A stretch of DNA of 40,168 bases from Microbacterium sp. (lineage in GTDB: Bacteria; Actinomycetota; Actinomycetes; Actinomycetales; Microbacteriaceae). Under the pieces are notes generated by a model that was not told the DNA's origin, searched no databases, and was given only the letters and a program-made list of their open reading frames with translations. A program made the translations under genes and the position numbers. This document shows positions 1 through 8,853 of the stretch, piece after piece (the stretch's first letter is position 1; every line of letters starts with the position of its first letter). Location: positions 1-40,168 of the forward strand of contig JARBUN010000035.1 of NCBI GenBank assembly GCA_029239635.1. Direction: 5' to 3'.

Positions 1-1
1 C

Positions 2-940
2 GTGTTCCGCGCGATCCAGATGGCGCCGGTCTGGCGGGCGGAACGTCCGCAGAAGGGCCGCTACCGCCAGTTCCTGCAGTGCGACATCGACATCATCGGG
101 GATGCCTCCGCCCGCGCCGAGGCCGAGTTGATGATCGCGAGCCTCGACGTGCTCGACGCGCTCGGCCTCGAGGGCGGATCGATCCGCGTGAACGATCGCC
201 GCGTTCTCGACGCGATGCTCGACGTGTTCGGCTTCGCCCCCGACGTGCGTCCGGGCGTGCTCATCACGATCGACAAGCTCGACAAGGTCGGCCCCTCGGG
301 CGTCGTCGCCGAGCTGCGCGACCGCGGGGCCGCGACCGAGGCCGTCGACGCGCTCGCGGCCTACCTCGACCGGCCCGCGGAGACCCCGTCGTTCGACGAC
401 GCCGGCATCCGCGCGGCGCTGCCCGACGGCATCCCGGATGACGTGATCGCCCACCTCGTGTCCCTCGGCGAGACGGTCGCGGCTGCCCGCGGGGCGGACG
501 CGCCGCTCGTCTTCGACCCGTTCCTCGTCCGCGGCATGGGGTACTACACGGGCACGATCTTCGAGCTCGCCCACCCGAGCGTCGACTACTCGCTCGGCGG
601 CGGCGGTCGGTACGACGGCATGATCGGTCGCTTCCTCGGGCAGCAGGTGCCGGCCGTGGGCTTCTCGATCGGCTTCGAGCGGATCGTCGATCTGCTTCCC
701 GACGCGGATACCGAGGGGGACCGATCCGTGGTCCTCGTGCACGATCGCGAGGTTCCGCTCGCCCGGCTTCTCGCGCTGAAGGCGCACCTCGTCGCCGGCG
801 GGGCGCGCGTGCGCGTCGAGCAGCGGCCCAAGAACATGAAGGCGCTGCTCGAGCGCTCCGCGGCCGACGGTTACACGTCTTTCGTGCCCGTCGGGGCGGA
901 CACCACGCCGGAGTCCCTGGAGCTTCGTCCGCTGAGCTGA
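2..940 (+). CDS. hisS: Histidyl-tRNA synthetase, C-terminal part (5' end outside window)
   Basis: Charges tRNA-His with histidine in the cytoplasm. The reading frame is already open at base 2, and the first visible residues lie just before class II motif 2, so the N-terminal part (motif 1) is outside the window and the GTG at position 2 is an internal codon. In the 312 visible residues, the arginine-containing motif 2 (RAERPQKGRYRQF) is at about 12-24, histidine motif A (LVRGMGYY) at 175-182, motif B (SLGGGGRYD) at 197-205 and motif 3 (AVGFSIGFER) at 218-227. The rest, from about 240, is the anticodon-binding domain. It ends with TGA and faces the minus-strand regulator at 1066. Confidence 0.97.
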   Translation: MFRAIQMAPVWRAERPQKGRYRQFLQCDIDIIGDASARAEAELMIASLDVLDALGLEGGSIRVNDRRVLDAMLDVFGFAPDVRPGVLITIDKLDKVGPSGVVAELRDRGAATEAVDALAAYLDRPAETPSFDDAGIRAALPDGIPDDVIAHLVSLGETVAAARGADAPLVFDPFLVRGMGYYTGTIFELAHPSVDYSLGGGGRYDGMIGRFLGQQVPAVGFSIGFERIVDLLPDADTEGDRSVVLVHDREVPLARLLALKAHLVAGGARVRVEQRPKNMKALLERSAADGYTSFVPVGADTTPESLELRPLS

Positions 941-962
941 GCGCACGGGCCCGCGCGCCCGG

Positions 963-1038
963 CTCGGCGTCTGCGCCGAGGGTGAGGTCGTGGAGCTCGT
1001 CGAGCGGCCCGGTGGGTCGAGGCGGCGTCGACGAGCTC
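963..1038. terminator. Inverted repeats between convergent genes, possible terminator
   Basis: The 125-bp gap between the convergent hisS and regulator genes holds two inverted repeats. One is a 7-bp stem with a 4-nt loop (963-969 / 974-980). The other is a perfect 11-bp pair, GAGCTCGTCGA at 993-1003 and its complement at 1028-1038, separated by 24 nt. Neither is followed by a T run, so termination is inferred from position only. Confidence 0.35.
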
Positions 1039-1065
1039 GACCCCACGCGTCGGCGCGTGCGCCGG

Positions 1066-1923
1066 CTACGCCACCGCGCTGATGAGCGCCTCGTCTGGAC
1101 TCTCGGCTGCGAGTCGTTCGAGCCGCGTGGCGGTCGCGGCATCCCGGGGAGCGAACCAGACGACCCGCGAGCCCAAACCTTCGTCGATCCACAGGCTGGA
1201 CATCTCGAGGTGCAGCTCGCCGACCCGCGCGTGCACGAGGTTCTTGGGCGCGTTGCGCTCCCCGCCGACGTCACCCAGGCTCCACAGCTCCGAGAAGCGC
1301 GGCGAGGCCGCTTCGAGCTCGGCGACGAACCGCTGCCACGAGGGCTCCTCGTGGTGTCGCCCGTAGGCGGCGCGCAGGCGCGCGGCGATGCGTCGTTGCG
1401 CGTGGTCGAGGTCGACGTGCGCGCGCTGCCATGCCGTGTCCGTGAACAGCAGCACGGCGCAGTTGCGCCGTTCGACGGGCAGCTCGTCGAGGTCGTCGAA
1501 GAGGAAGCGGTAGGAGCGGTTGTACGCGCGGATGTCGAAGCGCGAGGTCTGCACCGCCGCCGGGTACGGCAGCAGCTTCTCGAGCAGGTCGAGGTGCGTC
1601 TGCCCGACGCACTGGCGCGCCTCGCGGTCGGGTAGCGGGAGGTCGGCGAGGGCGAACAGGTGGTCGCGCTCGTCGTCGCTCAGGAGCAACGCGCGGGCGA
1701 TCGCGGCCACGACCTGCGCGGACGCGGCGATCGGGCGCCCCTGTTCGAGCCAGGTGTACCAGGTGAGTCCGACACCGGCGAGCTGAGCGACCTCCTCGCG
1801 GCGCAGGCCCGCGACGCGGCGGCGCGAACCGTCGGGGAGGCCGACATCGGCGGGACGCAGGCGCGCGCGACGGCTGCGCAGGAAGCCCGCGAACTCGGCG
1901 CGGGTGTCGTCGGATCGACTCAT
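1066..1923 (-). CDS. XRE/MmyB-type helix-turn-helix transcriptional regulator
   Basis: A 285-residue cytoplasmic DNA-binding protein. An N-terminal helix-turn-helix lies at about residues 35-90, where GLRREEVAQLAGVGLTWYTW is the family hallmark. It is followed by an MmyB-like ligand-binding domain (about 110-275, including the FDIRAYN stretch), which in this family is related to PAS folds and is thought to bind a small hydrophobic ligand. The ATG start is preceded by a GGAGG about 6 nt upstream. It is divergent from the MFS exporter at 2051, and palindromic repeats lie in the shared intergenic region, so it most likely controls that exporter and perhaps itself. The inducing compound cannot be told from the sequence. 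Confidence 0.9.
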   Translation of the reverse strand: MSRSDDTRAEFAGFLRSRRARLRPADVGLPDGSRRRVAGLRREEVAQLAGVGLTWYTWLEQGRPIAASAQVVAAIARALLLSDDERDHLFALADLPLPDREARQCVGQTHLDLLEKLLPYPAAVQTSRFDIRAYNRSYRFLFDDLDELPVERRNCAVLLFTDTAWQRAHVDLDHAQRRIAARLRAAYGRHHEEPSWQRFVAELEAASPRFSELWSLGDVGGERNAPKNLVHARVGELHLEMSSLWIDEGLGSRVVWFAPRDAATATRLERLAAESPDEALISAVA

Positions 1924-1989
1924 GGCATCCCTCCCTCTCCGGCGATCCTAGGACCGCCCTCCGACACGTCCCCGCGCGGTGGGGAGTGC

Positions 1990-2027
1990 TCTCGGTACCA
2001 GGATTAAGGCACTCCTGGTACCAGGAT
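1990..2027. promoter_or_regulatory. Palindromic operator pair upstream of the MFS exporter
   Basis: A perfect 14-bp palindrome, TCCTGGTACCAGGA, lies at 2013-2026. An imperfect copy matching 12 of 14 bases lies at 1990-2003. The shared core GGTACCAGGAT repeats at 1994-2004 and 2017-2027, giving a 23-bp centre spacing (about two helical turns). The perfect site covers where the -35 element would sit for the -10 CATGCT at 2039-2044. This is what an operator for the divergently encoded MmyB-type regulator would look like; binding is inferred. Confidence 0.65.
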
Positions 2028-2038
2028 GCCGCTGTCCC

Positions 2039-2044
2039 CATGCT
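2039..2044 (+). promoter_or_regulatory. -10 element, leaderless start of MFS gene
   Basis: CATGCT ends exactly 6 nt before the ATG at 2051 and no Shine-Dalgarno is present, so the transcript probably begins at or next to the start codon. The hexamer itself is a weak match to the -10 consensus. Confidence 0.4.
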
Positions 2045-2050
2045 GGCACC

Positions 2051-3511
2051 ATGACCACCTCCGCACAGCCCGCCACGGGCAGCGCCCCCGTGCCGATCCG
2101 ACCCGGTCGGCCCGATCTCGGCGCCGCCCAGGCCGTACCCACCTGGCGCTACCTCGGCTTCCTCCTCGGTCCCGGCGTCGGCACGTTCGCCTTCAACGCG
2201 GTGACGGTGATCCTCCCGACCCTGCGCGAACGGTTCGGCGCGGGCGACGTGGCTCTCGAACTCGTCATCGCGGGCTACGGCATCCCGTTCGCCGTGCTGC
2301 TGATCCTGGGCGGACGCCTCGGCGACCGCTTCGGCCGCCACCGCCTCTACACGGTCGGCATGGGCCTCTTCCTCGTCTCCGCGATCGCGTGCGCGCTCGC
2401 CCCCTCCATCGAGACGCTGGTCACCGCCCGCGTCGTGCAGGGGGTCGGTGCCGCCCTGTGCACCCCGCAGGTGCTCGCGACCATCCAGGCGACCTCGCGC
2501 GGCGCCGCCCGCACCCGGGCGATCGCGGCGTTCGGCGCGAGCGGCGGGATCGGAGCGGCGGTCGGGCAGGTGTCCGGCGGAGCGCTCGCGGCGCTGTCGT
2601 TCGGCCCCGTCGAGGGGTGGCGCGCGGTGTTCGTCGTGGTGGCGCTCATCGCCGTGGCCGCGATCGTCTTCGCTCCGTTGGCGCCCCGGTCGCGGGCGCA
2701 CGAAGTGGTCGCGATCGATCTCGTCGGCACGGCGGCGCTGGCTCTCGGCATCCTGGCCGCGTCCGTCGCGCTGACGTTCGGCCCGGTGTGGAACTGGTCG
2801 TGGCCGGTCGCCGTCGCCCTCGTCGTGGCCGCCGTGGCGCTGGTGGGGATGTGGAAGCACCAGGATGCCATCGAGCGATCCGGCCGGGTCCCGCTGCTGC
2901 CCCCGAGCGTCCTGCGTCTGCGCCCCCTTCAGCTCGGGCTGCTCGCCGCGGGCCTGTTCTTCGCGGGCTACTCCGCCCTGCTCTACGTGTTCCCGCGCGC
3001 CGTGGAAGCCGGGGGACTCACGTCGCTGCAGGCCGGGATGGCGCTCCTGCCGTTCGCGGTCGTGTTCGCCGGGATGTCACTGGCCGTCGCCCGCATCCAG
3101 AGTCGTCTCGGTGACGCCACCCTGATCCTCGGCGTCGCCCTGCAGATCGTCGCGCTGCTCGCGATGGCCGGCATCCTCGCGGTGGCGTGGGGAAGCGACG
3201 TCGGGCTCTGGCTCCAACCCGCTCTCGTACTGCTCGGCGCCGGGCAGGCGCTGATCTTCTCGCCGCTGACCCAGCTCGTCGTCCGCGAGGTGCCGGTGGA
3301 GGCGGCCGGACTCTCGGGCGGCATGTTCAGCACCGCGCAGCAGCTCGCCCTGTCGTTCGGCGTGATCGTCATCGGCGGACTCGTGAGCCTGACCGGCGCC
3401 GCCGGGCGCGACGAGCTCCTCGCGGGTCTCGCCCTCGACATCGCGCTCGCCGTGGCCGTGCTGATCGTCGCCGTCGCACTGCGCTCCCGCGCGCGTCGCG
3501 CCGTGCGCTGA
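2051..3511 (+). CDS. MFS transporter, DHA2-like drug/metabolite exporter
   Basis: A 486-residue integral membrane protein of the major facilitator superfamily, expected to be a proton-coupled exporter. The family's motif A appears as GGRLGDRFGRHR at residues 87-98 in the loop after the second helix. The length and number of hydrophobic segments fit the 14-helix DHA2 (EmrB/QacA) type better than 12-helix families. The ATG at 2051 is chosen over an in-frame start at 1979 because the hydrophobic core begins about residue 32 and the upstream region holds the operator. Divergent from an MmyB-type regulator, the usual arrangement for regulated efflux. The substrate is unknown. Confidence 0.88.
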   Translation: MTTSAQPATGSAPVPIRPGRPDLGAAQAVPTWRYLGFLLGPGVGTFAFNAVTVILPTLRERFGAGDVALELVIAGYGIPFAVLLILGGRLGDRFGRHRLYTVGMGLFLVSAIACALAPSIETLVTARVVQGVGAALCTPQVLATIQATSRGAARTRAIAAFGASGGIGAAVGQVSGGALAALSFGPVEGWRAVFVVVALIAVAAIVFAPLAPRSRAHEVVAIDLVGTAALALGILAASVALTFGPVWNWSWPVAVALVVAAVALVGMWKHQDAIERSGRVPLLPPSVLRLRPLQLGLLAAGLFFAGYSALLYVFPRAVEAGGLTSLQAGMALLPFAVVFAGMSLAVARIQSRLGDATLILGVALQIVALLAMAGILAVAWGSDVGLWLQPALVLLGAGQALIFSPLTQLVVREVPVEAAGLSGGMFSTAQQLALSFGVIVIGGLVSLTGAAGRDELLAGLALDIALAVAVLIVAVALRSRARRAVR

Positions 3512-3600
3512 CGGACGGACTCCGGATGCCGCGCCCCGGCGCCCCCGCACCGTCACGCCGCGGTCACCGGGTGTTCACCGCGGGCGAGTGTCATCGGAGG

Positions 3601-4422
3601 ATGCGCGCGCGTCGTCCGGTGACCCTGACCGCCGCCTCCACGGTCGCCGTGCTCGGCGCGACGGCCGTGGCGGCGCGGACGCTCATCTCCCGGCAGGCCG
3701 CGATCGCGCGCCGGCGCATCGGCAAGCCGCTGGGGGAGCAGGCTCTGGATGCCGATCGCGTCTGGCGCCGCAAGAAGCACCCGGGAGAACCGGTGGAGCT
3801 GCTGCTCCTGGGCGACTCGATCGCCGCGGGCCTCGGTGCCGGCCATCGGCGGGACACGCTGGGAGCCCGACTCGCGAAGGGCATCTCCCGAGAGGCGGTC
3901 CGGCCCGTGCGCCTGCGCACTGCCGCCGTCGTGGGGTCCGAGACCTCGGCGCTCGCCGCCCAACTCGCTCAGCTTCCGGGCGACTATCGCGCCGATGTCG
4001 CGGTCATCGTGGTGGGCGGGAACGACGTCACCCACCGGGTGCCCGCGAATCGAGCCGCCGGGCAGCTCGAGGAGGCCATCGGCATCCTGAGGAGCAGGGG
4101 GGTGCCCGTCGTGGTCGGCACGTGTCCCGACCTCGGCACGCTGCGCGCCGTGCCGCAGCCGTTGCGCACCCTCGCATCGCGCTCCTCGCGGCAGCTCGCC
4201 GCCGCGCAGGCCCGCGCCGCCCACCGGGCGGGCGCACGCGTGGTGGAACTGGCACGGGCCGTGGGGCCGGTGTTCGCCGAGCGGCCCGACGAGATGTTCA
4301 GCGTCGACCGGTTCCACCCGAGCGCCCTCGGCTATCGCCGCACGGCCGACGCGCTGCTCCCGGCGGTGCTCGCCGCGCTCCCGACCGCGCGGGGCGAGCA
4401 GGCCTCCTCGGCCAACCCATAG
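3601..4422 (+). CDS. SGNH/GDSL-type hydrolase, N-terminally anchored
   Basis: A 273-residue SGNH esterase/lipase-type hydrolase. Block I with the nucleophile serine is GDSIAAG at 71-77, block III is GGND at 139-142 and block V with the catalytic Asp/His is DRFHPS at 236-241. All catalytic positions are present. Residues 7-28 form one hydrophobic segment after several arginines, suggesting a signal anchor or uncleaved signal peptide with the enzyme outside the cytoplasmic membrane. The ATG at 3601 directly follows GGAGG with no spacer, which is too close for a normal Shine-Dalgarno, so initiation may be leaderless. An upstream in-frame start is possible but would add an arginine-rich, low-complexity extension. 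Natural substrate unknown. Confidence 0.85.
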   Translation: MRARRPVTLTAASTVAVLGATAVAARTLISRQAAIARRRIGKPLGEQALDADRVWRRKKHPGEPVELLLLGDSIAAGLGAGHRRDTLGARLAKGISREAVRPVRLRTAAVVGSETSALAAQLAQLPGDYRADVAVIVVGGNDVTHRVPANRAAGQLEEAIGILRSRGVPVVVGTCPDLGTLRAVPQPLRTLASRSSRQLAAAQARAAHRAGARVVELARAVGPVFAERPDEMFSVDRFHPSALGYRRTADALLPAVLAALPTARGEQASSANP

Positions 4423-4432
4423 CTCGCCGCCA

Positions 4433-4438
4433 TACTCT
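4433..4438 (+). promoter_or_regulatory. -10 element of the CtaG-like gene
   Basis: TACTCT followed by exactly 6 nt (4439-4444) and then an ACG codon at 4445. This spacing equals that of the leaderless promoters elsewhere in the window and supports transcription starting at the ACG. Confidence 0.4.
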
Positions 4439-4444
4439 TCCCGC

Positions 4445-5302
4445 ACGCCTCCCACCGATGTCTTCCTCAGCACCTGGCGCGCCGATCCGATCACCCTCGG
4501 CGTGCTCTTCGTGGCATCCACCGCGTACCTGCTCGGGGTCCGTCGGGTGCGGAGCCGCGGGGAGTCCTGGCCGCTGCGACGGACGATCGGCTTCTTCGCC
4601 CTGGGGCTGCTGCCGTACGCGGTCATCGAGCTCGGCTTCCTGGGCGTGTACTCGTCCGAGCTCCGCTGGGCGTTCTCGACCCGCATCGCGCTGCTGATCT
4701 TCGCCATCCCCGCGGGTATCGCCGCGGGGCGTCCCCTCGATCTCGTCCCCGCCAGGGTGCGCGAGCGGATCCTCGCGTCCCGCGTCACGCGCATCTTCGG
4801 CAACGCCATGGTCGCCACCGTGGTGATCGCGGCGGTCTTCTGTCTGTTCCTGACCCCGCTCGCCGGCATCCTGCGCGTCGATCCCGTGGTCGAGGCCTCG
4901 CTCGGGATCGTCGTTCCCCTCGTCGGACTCGCGATGGTGCTGCCGATGATGGCCCTCGGCGCGGTGCACACCGGCACCTTCATCGCGATCGAGTTCCTGC
5001 TCGCTTTCGTCGAGCTGCTGATCGACTCCGTTCCCGGCCTGCTCATGCGGCTGAACGACAACGTCCTGGACCTGATCCCGGATGCCACGCAGACGGTGTC
5101 GTGGTGGCCGTCGATGCTGCACGACCAGCACCTGGCCGGCGACATGATCTGGTTCATCGCGGAGTTCGCCGACGTGCCGATCCTCGTCATCCTGATGATC
5201 CGGTGGATGCGCAGCGACCGCGTCGAGGCGAAGGGCTTCGACGACCTCTCCGACGAAGAGTACGACGAGATGACGCGCGCGCACCTGCGCGGCGAGCGTT
5301 GA
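4445..5302 (+). CDS. CtaG-like cytochrome c oxidase assembly membrane protein; no canonical start at the expected place
   Basis: A polytopic membrane protein resembling the CtaG_Caa3 family, which helps assemble copper-containing cytochrome oxidase. The C-terminal part (WWPSMLHDQHLAGDMIWFI and following) is typical of the actinobacterial family. The coding pattern, including the family-like N-terminus (VFLSTWRADPITLG), extends upstream of the first ATG/GTG/TTG in frame, which is the GTG at 4502. Starting at 4502 would cut the first transmembrane helix. The only plausible start upstream is an ACG at 4445, placed 6 nt after a -10-like TACTCT, giving 285 residues. Either ACG is used, or the start codon was lost by an ATG to ACG change. 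Function is inferred from family resemblance. Confidence 0.7.
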   Translation, partial: TPPTDVFLSTWRADPITLGVLFVASTAYLLGVRRVRSRGESWPLRRTIGFFALGLLPYAVIELGFLGVYSSELRWAFSTRIALLIFAIPAGIAAGRPLDLVPARVRERILASRVTRIFGNAMVATVVIAAVFCLFLTPLAGILRVDPVVEASLGIVVPLVGLAMVLPMMALGAVHTGTFIAIEFLLAFVELLIDSVPGLLMRLNDNVLDLIPDATQTVSWWPSMLHDQHLAGDMIWFIAEFADVPILVILMIRWMRSDRVEAKGFDDLSDEEYDEMTRAHLRGER

Positions 5303-7369
<2,067 letters not shown>

Positions 7370-7384
7370 TCGTCTGACATCGCG

Positions 7385-7423
7385 AGGAGGGGGAGCCGCG
7401 AGGCTTCCCCTCCTTTCGTGTTT
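7385..7423 (+). terminator. Rho-independent terminator of eno
   Basis: A 13-bp stem (7385-7397 / 7402-7414, one G-T pair) with a GCGA loop followed by a T-rich tail. Confidence 0.9.
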
Positions 7424-7554
7424 CGGAGCCGTCACGGGGTGTTCGCCGAGACCCTCGGCGGTCCTCGGCGCGTCCCCGGGTCCGCACGGGGGAGCGACGT
7501 AGACTCGGCTCCGCCCGTGGCCCGAACGCTCGGGTGAGAAGGAAAGGGGATGCC

Positions 7555-8277
7555 GTGGACCGACCGACACTGCCTCCCCGCGGGCCGGCATCCGGAGGCG
7601 CCTCCGGTGCGAAAGGCAACGCTGCGAAAGGTGACGGCGCGAAGGGCAACGGAGCGAAGAGCAGCCGAGCGAAGGGGAAAGCCGGCGGCACGCCCGTCGC
7701 GAAGACATCGACCGGAAAGCCTCCGGCGACGCCGCGAGCCCAGGGCTCCGCGCCGAAGCGCCCCTCCCGCCCCGCGGCTCGGCCGGTGGCCGCGCAGCCC
7801 CGCGTCGATGTGCGGGGGTGGCTGGGTGGCATCCGTGTCTCCGGATTCGTCGTCATCATGCTCGGCCTGGTCGTCCTCGGCACGTTCGTTCTGGTTCCGA
7901 CGGTCGGCACCTACATGGATCAGCGTCAGCAGATCCAGGCGCTGAAGAGCGCCGTGGCGCTGAGCCAGTCCGAGGTCGCCGATCTGCAGTCGCAGCGCGA
8001 GCGGTGGTCCGACCCGGCGTACATCACGACCCAGGCGCGCGAGCGGCTGTACTACACGATGCCCGGAGAGGTCGTGTACCTCATCGACGACGACCTCCCC
8101 GCCTCGGCGGCCCTCCAGGAGCAGGCCGACGTGAGCGGTGACGTGAGTCAGACCCGCACCGACTGGATGTCGCAGTTCATGAGGTCGCTGACCTCGGCGG
8201 GATCCGCCCAGGTGGCGGTTCCGACCGTCGGGGTTCCCGACCCCGCGCCGACGCCCGACGCGCCGCCCGCTCCCTGA
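7555..8277 (+). CDS. FtsB/DivIC-type septum formation initiator protein
   Basis: A 240-residue bitopic membrane protein of the cell-division FtsB/DivIC family, expected to act with FtsL/FtsQ at the septum. Residues 1-95 are a cytoplasmic, basic, low-complexity tail with about six AKG-type repeats (residues 19-44). A single transmembrane helix lies at about 95-116, a short coiled coil at 120-150, and the family motif DPAYITTQARERL at 153-165. The C-terminus is Ala/Pro-rich. The GTG at 7555 is chosen because AAAGGGG lies 5 nt upstream; an in-frame GTG at 7534 would add seven residues. It follows eno and precedes DUF501, as in other actinobacteria. Confidence 0.88.
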   Translation: MDRPTLPPRGPASGGASGAKGNAAKGDGAKGNGAKSSRAKGKAGGTPVAKTSTGKPPATPRAQGSAPKRPSRPAARPVAAQPRVDVRGWLGGIRVSGFVVIMLGLVVLGTFVLVPTVGTYMDQRQQIQALKSAVALSQSEVADLQSQRERWSDPAYITTQARERLYYTMPGEVVYLIDDDLPASAALQEQADVSGDVSQTRTDWMSQFMRSLTSAGSAQVAVPTVGVPDPAPTPDAPPAP

Positions 8278-8321
8278 CACCCGGTCGGGTCGGCACTCGG
8301 CGGGCGGGCAACCCCGCCGGG

Positions 8322-8327
8322 TACCCT
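8322..8327 (+). promoter_or_regulatory. -10 element of DUF501 gene
   Basis: TACCCT ends 7 nt before the ATG at 8335 and there is no Shine-Dalgarno, so a leaderless transcript is likely. Confidence 0.45.
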
Positions 8328-8334
8328 GAGAGCG

Positions 8335-8853
8335 ATGACTACGACGCCGCTTCCCCCCGCCTCCGACGCCGACCTCGCCGTGCTGCAGGCGCAGCTCGGT
8401 CGCGTACCCCGCGGCGTGGTGGGCATCGCGGCGCGCTGCGTCTGCGGCAACCCGACCGTGGTGGCGACCTCTCCGCGTCTCGATGACGGCAGCCCGTTCC
8501 CCACGTTCTACTACCTGACGCACCCCGCGGCCACCGCCGCGATGTCGGTGCTCGAGGCCGGGCACGTCATGAAGGAGTTCCAGGATGAGCTCGCCGAGGA
8601 CGACGACCTGCGCGCCGCCTACCTCGCCGCCCACGAAGCCTATCTCCGCGATCGCGCGGCCTACGGCGAGCCCGAAGAGATCGCCGGCATCTCCGCCGGC
8701 GGCATGCCGACGCGCGTGAAGTGCCTGCACGCTCTGGCCGGTCACGCTCTCGCCGCGGGCCCGGGCGTCAACCCGATCGGTGATCGCGCCCTCGCCCGCG
8801 GGACCTGGTCGCCCGAGCGGTGCGTCTGCGAGACCCCCGGAGTCGGCGGATGA
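8335..8853 (+). CDS. DUF501 family protein
   Basis: A 172-residue protein of the DUF501 family, found almost only in actinobacteria next to eno and ftsB. It has no transmembrane segment. Conserved cysteines are clustered (CVCGNP near residues 36-41, RVKCLHAL near 125-132, CVC near 164-166) and a GPGVNPIGD stretch is present, suggesting a metal- or disulfide-containing fold, but no activity is established. The stop TGA overlaps the ATG of the downstream protease by 4 bp (ATGA), so the two are probably translated as a unit. In many relatives an exopolyphosphatase gene follows here; in this window a subtilase follows instead. Confidence 0.9.
   Translation: MTTTPLPPASDADLAVLQAQLGRVPRGVVGIAARCVCGNPTVVATSPRLDDGSPFPTFYYLTHPAATAAMSVLEAGHVMKEFQDELAEDDDLRAAYLAAHEAYLRDRAAYGEPEEIAGISAGGMPTRVKCLHALAGHALAAGPGVNPIGDRALARGTWSPERCVCETPGVGG

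Noticed and set aside
264..1274. Long open frames on the strand opposite hisS, and similar long antisense frames throughout (e.g. opposite eno, ndh and ychF)
   Set aside because: At this G+C content stop codons are rare in non-coding frames. These have arginine/proline-rich, non-family sequences and wrong third-position bias.
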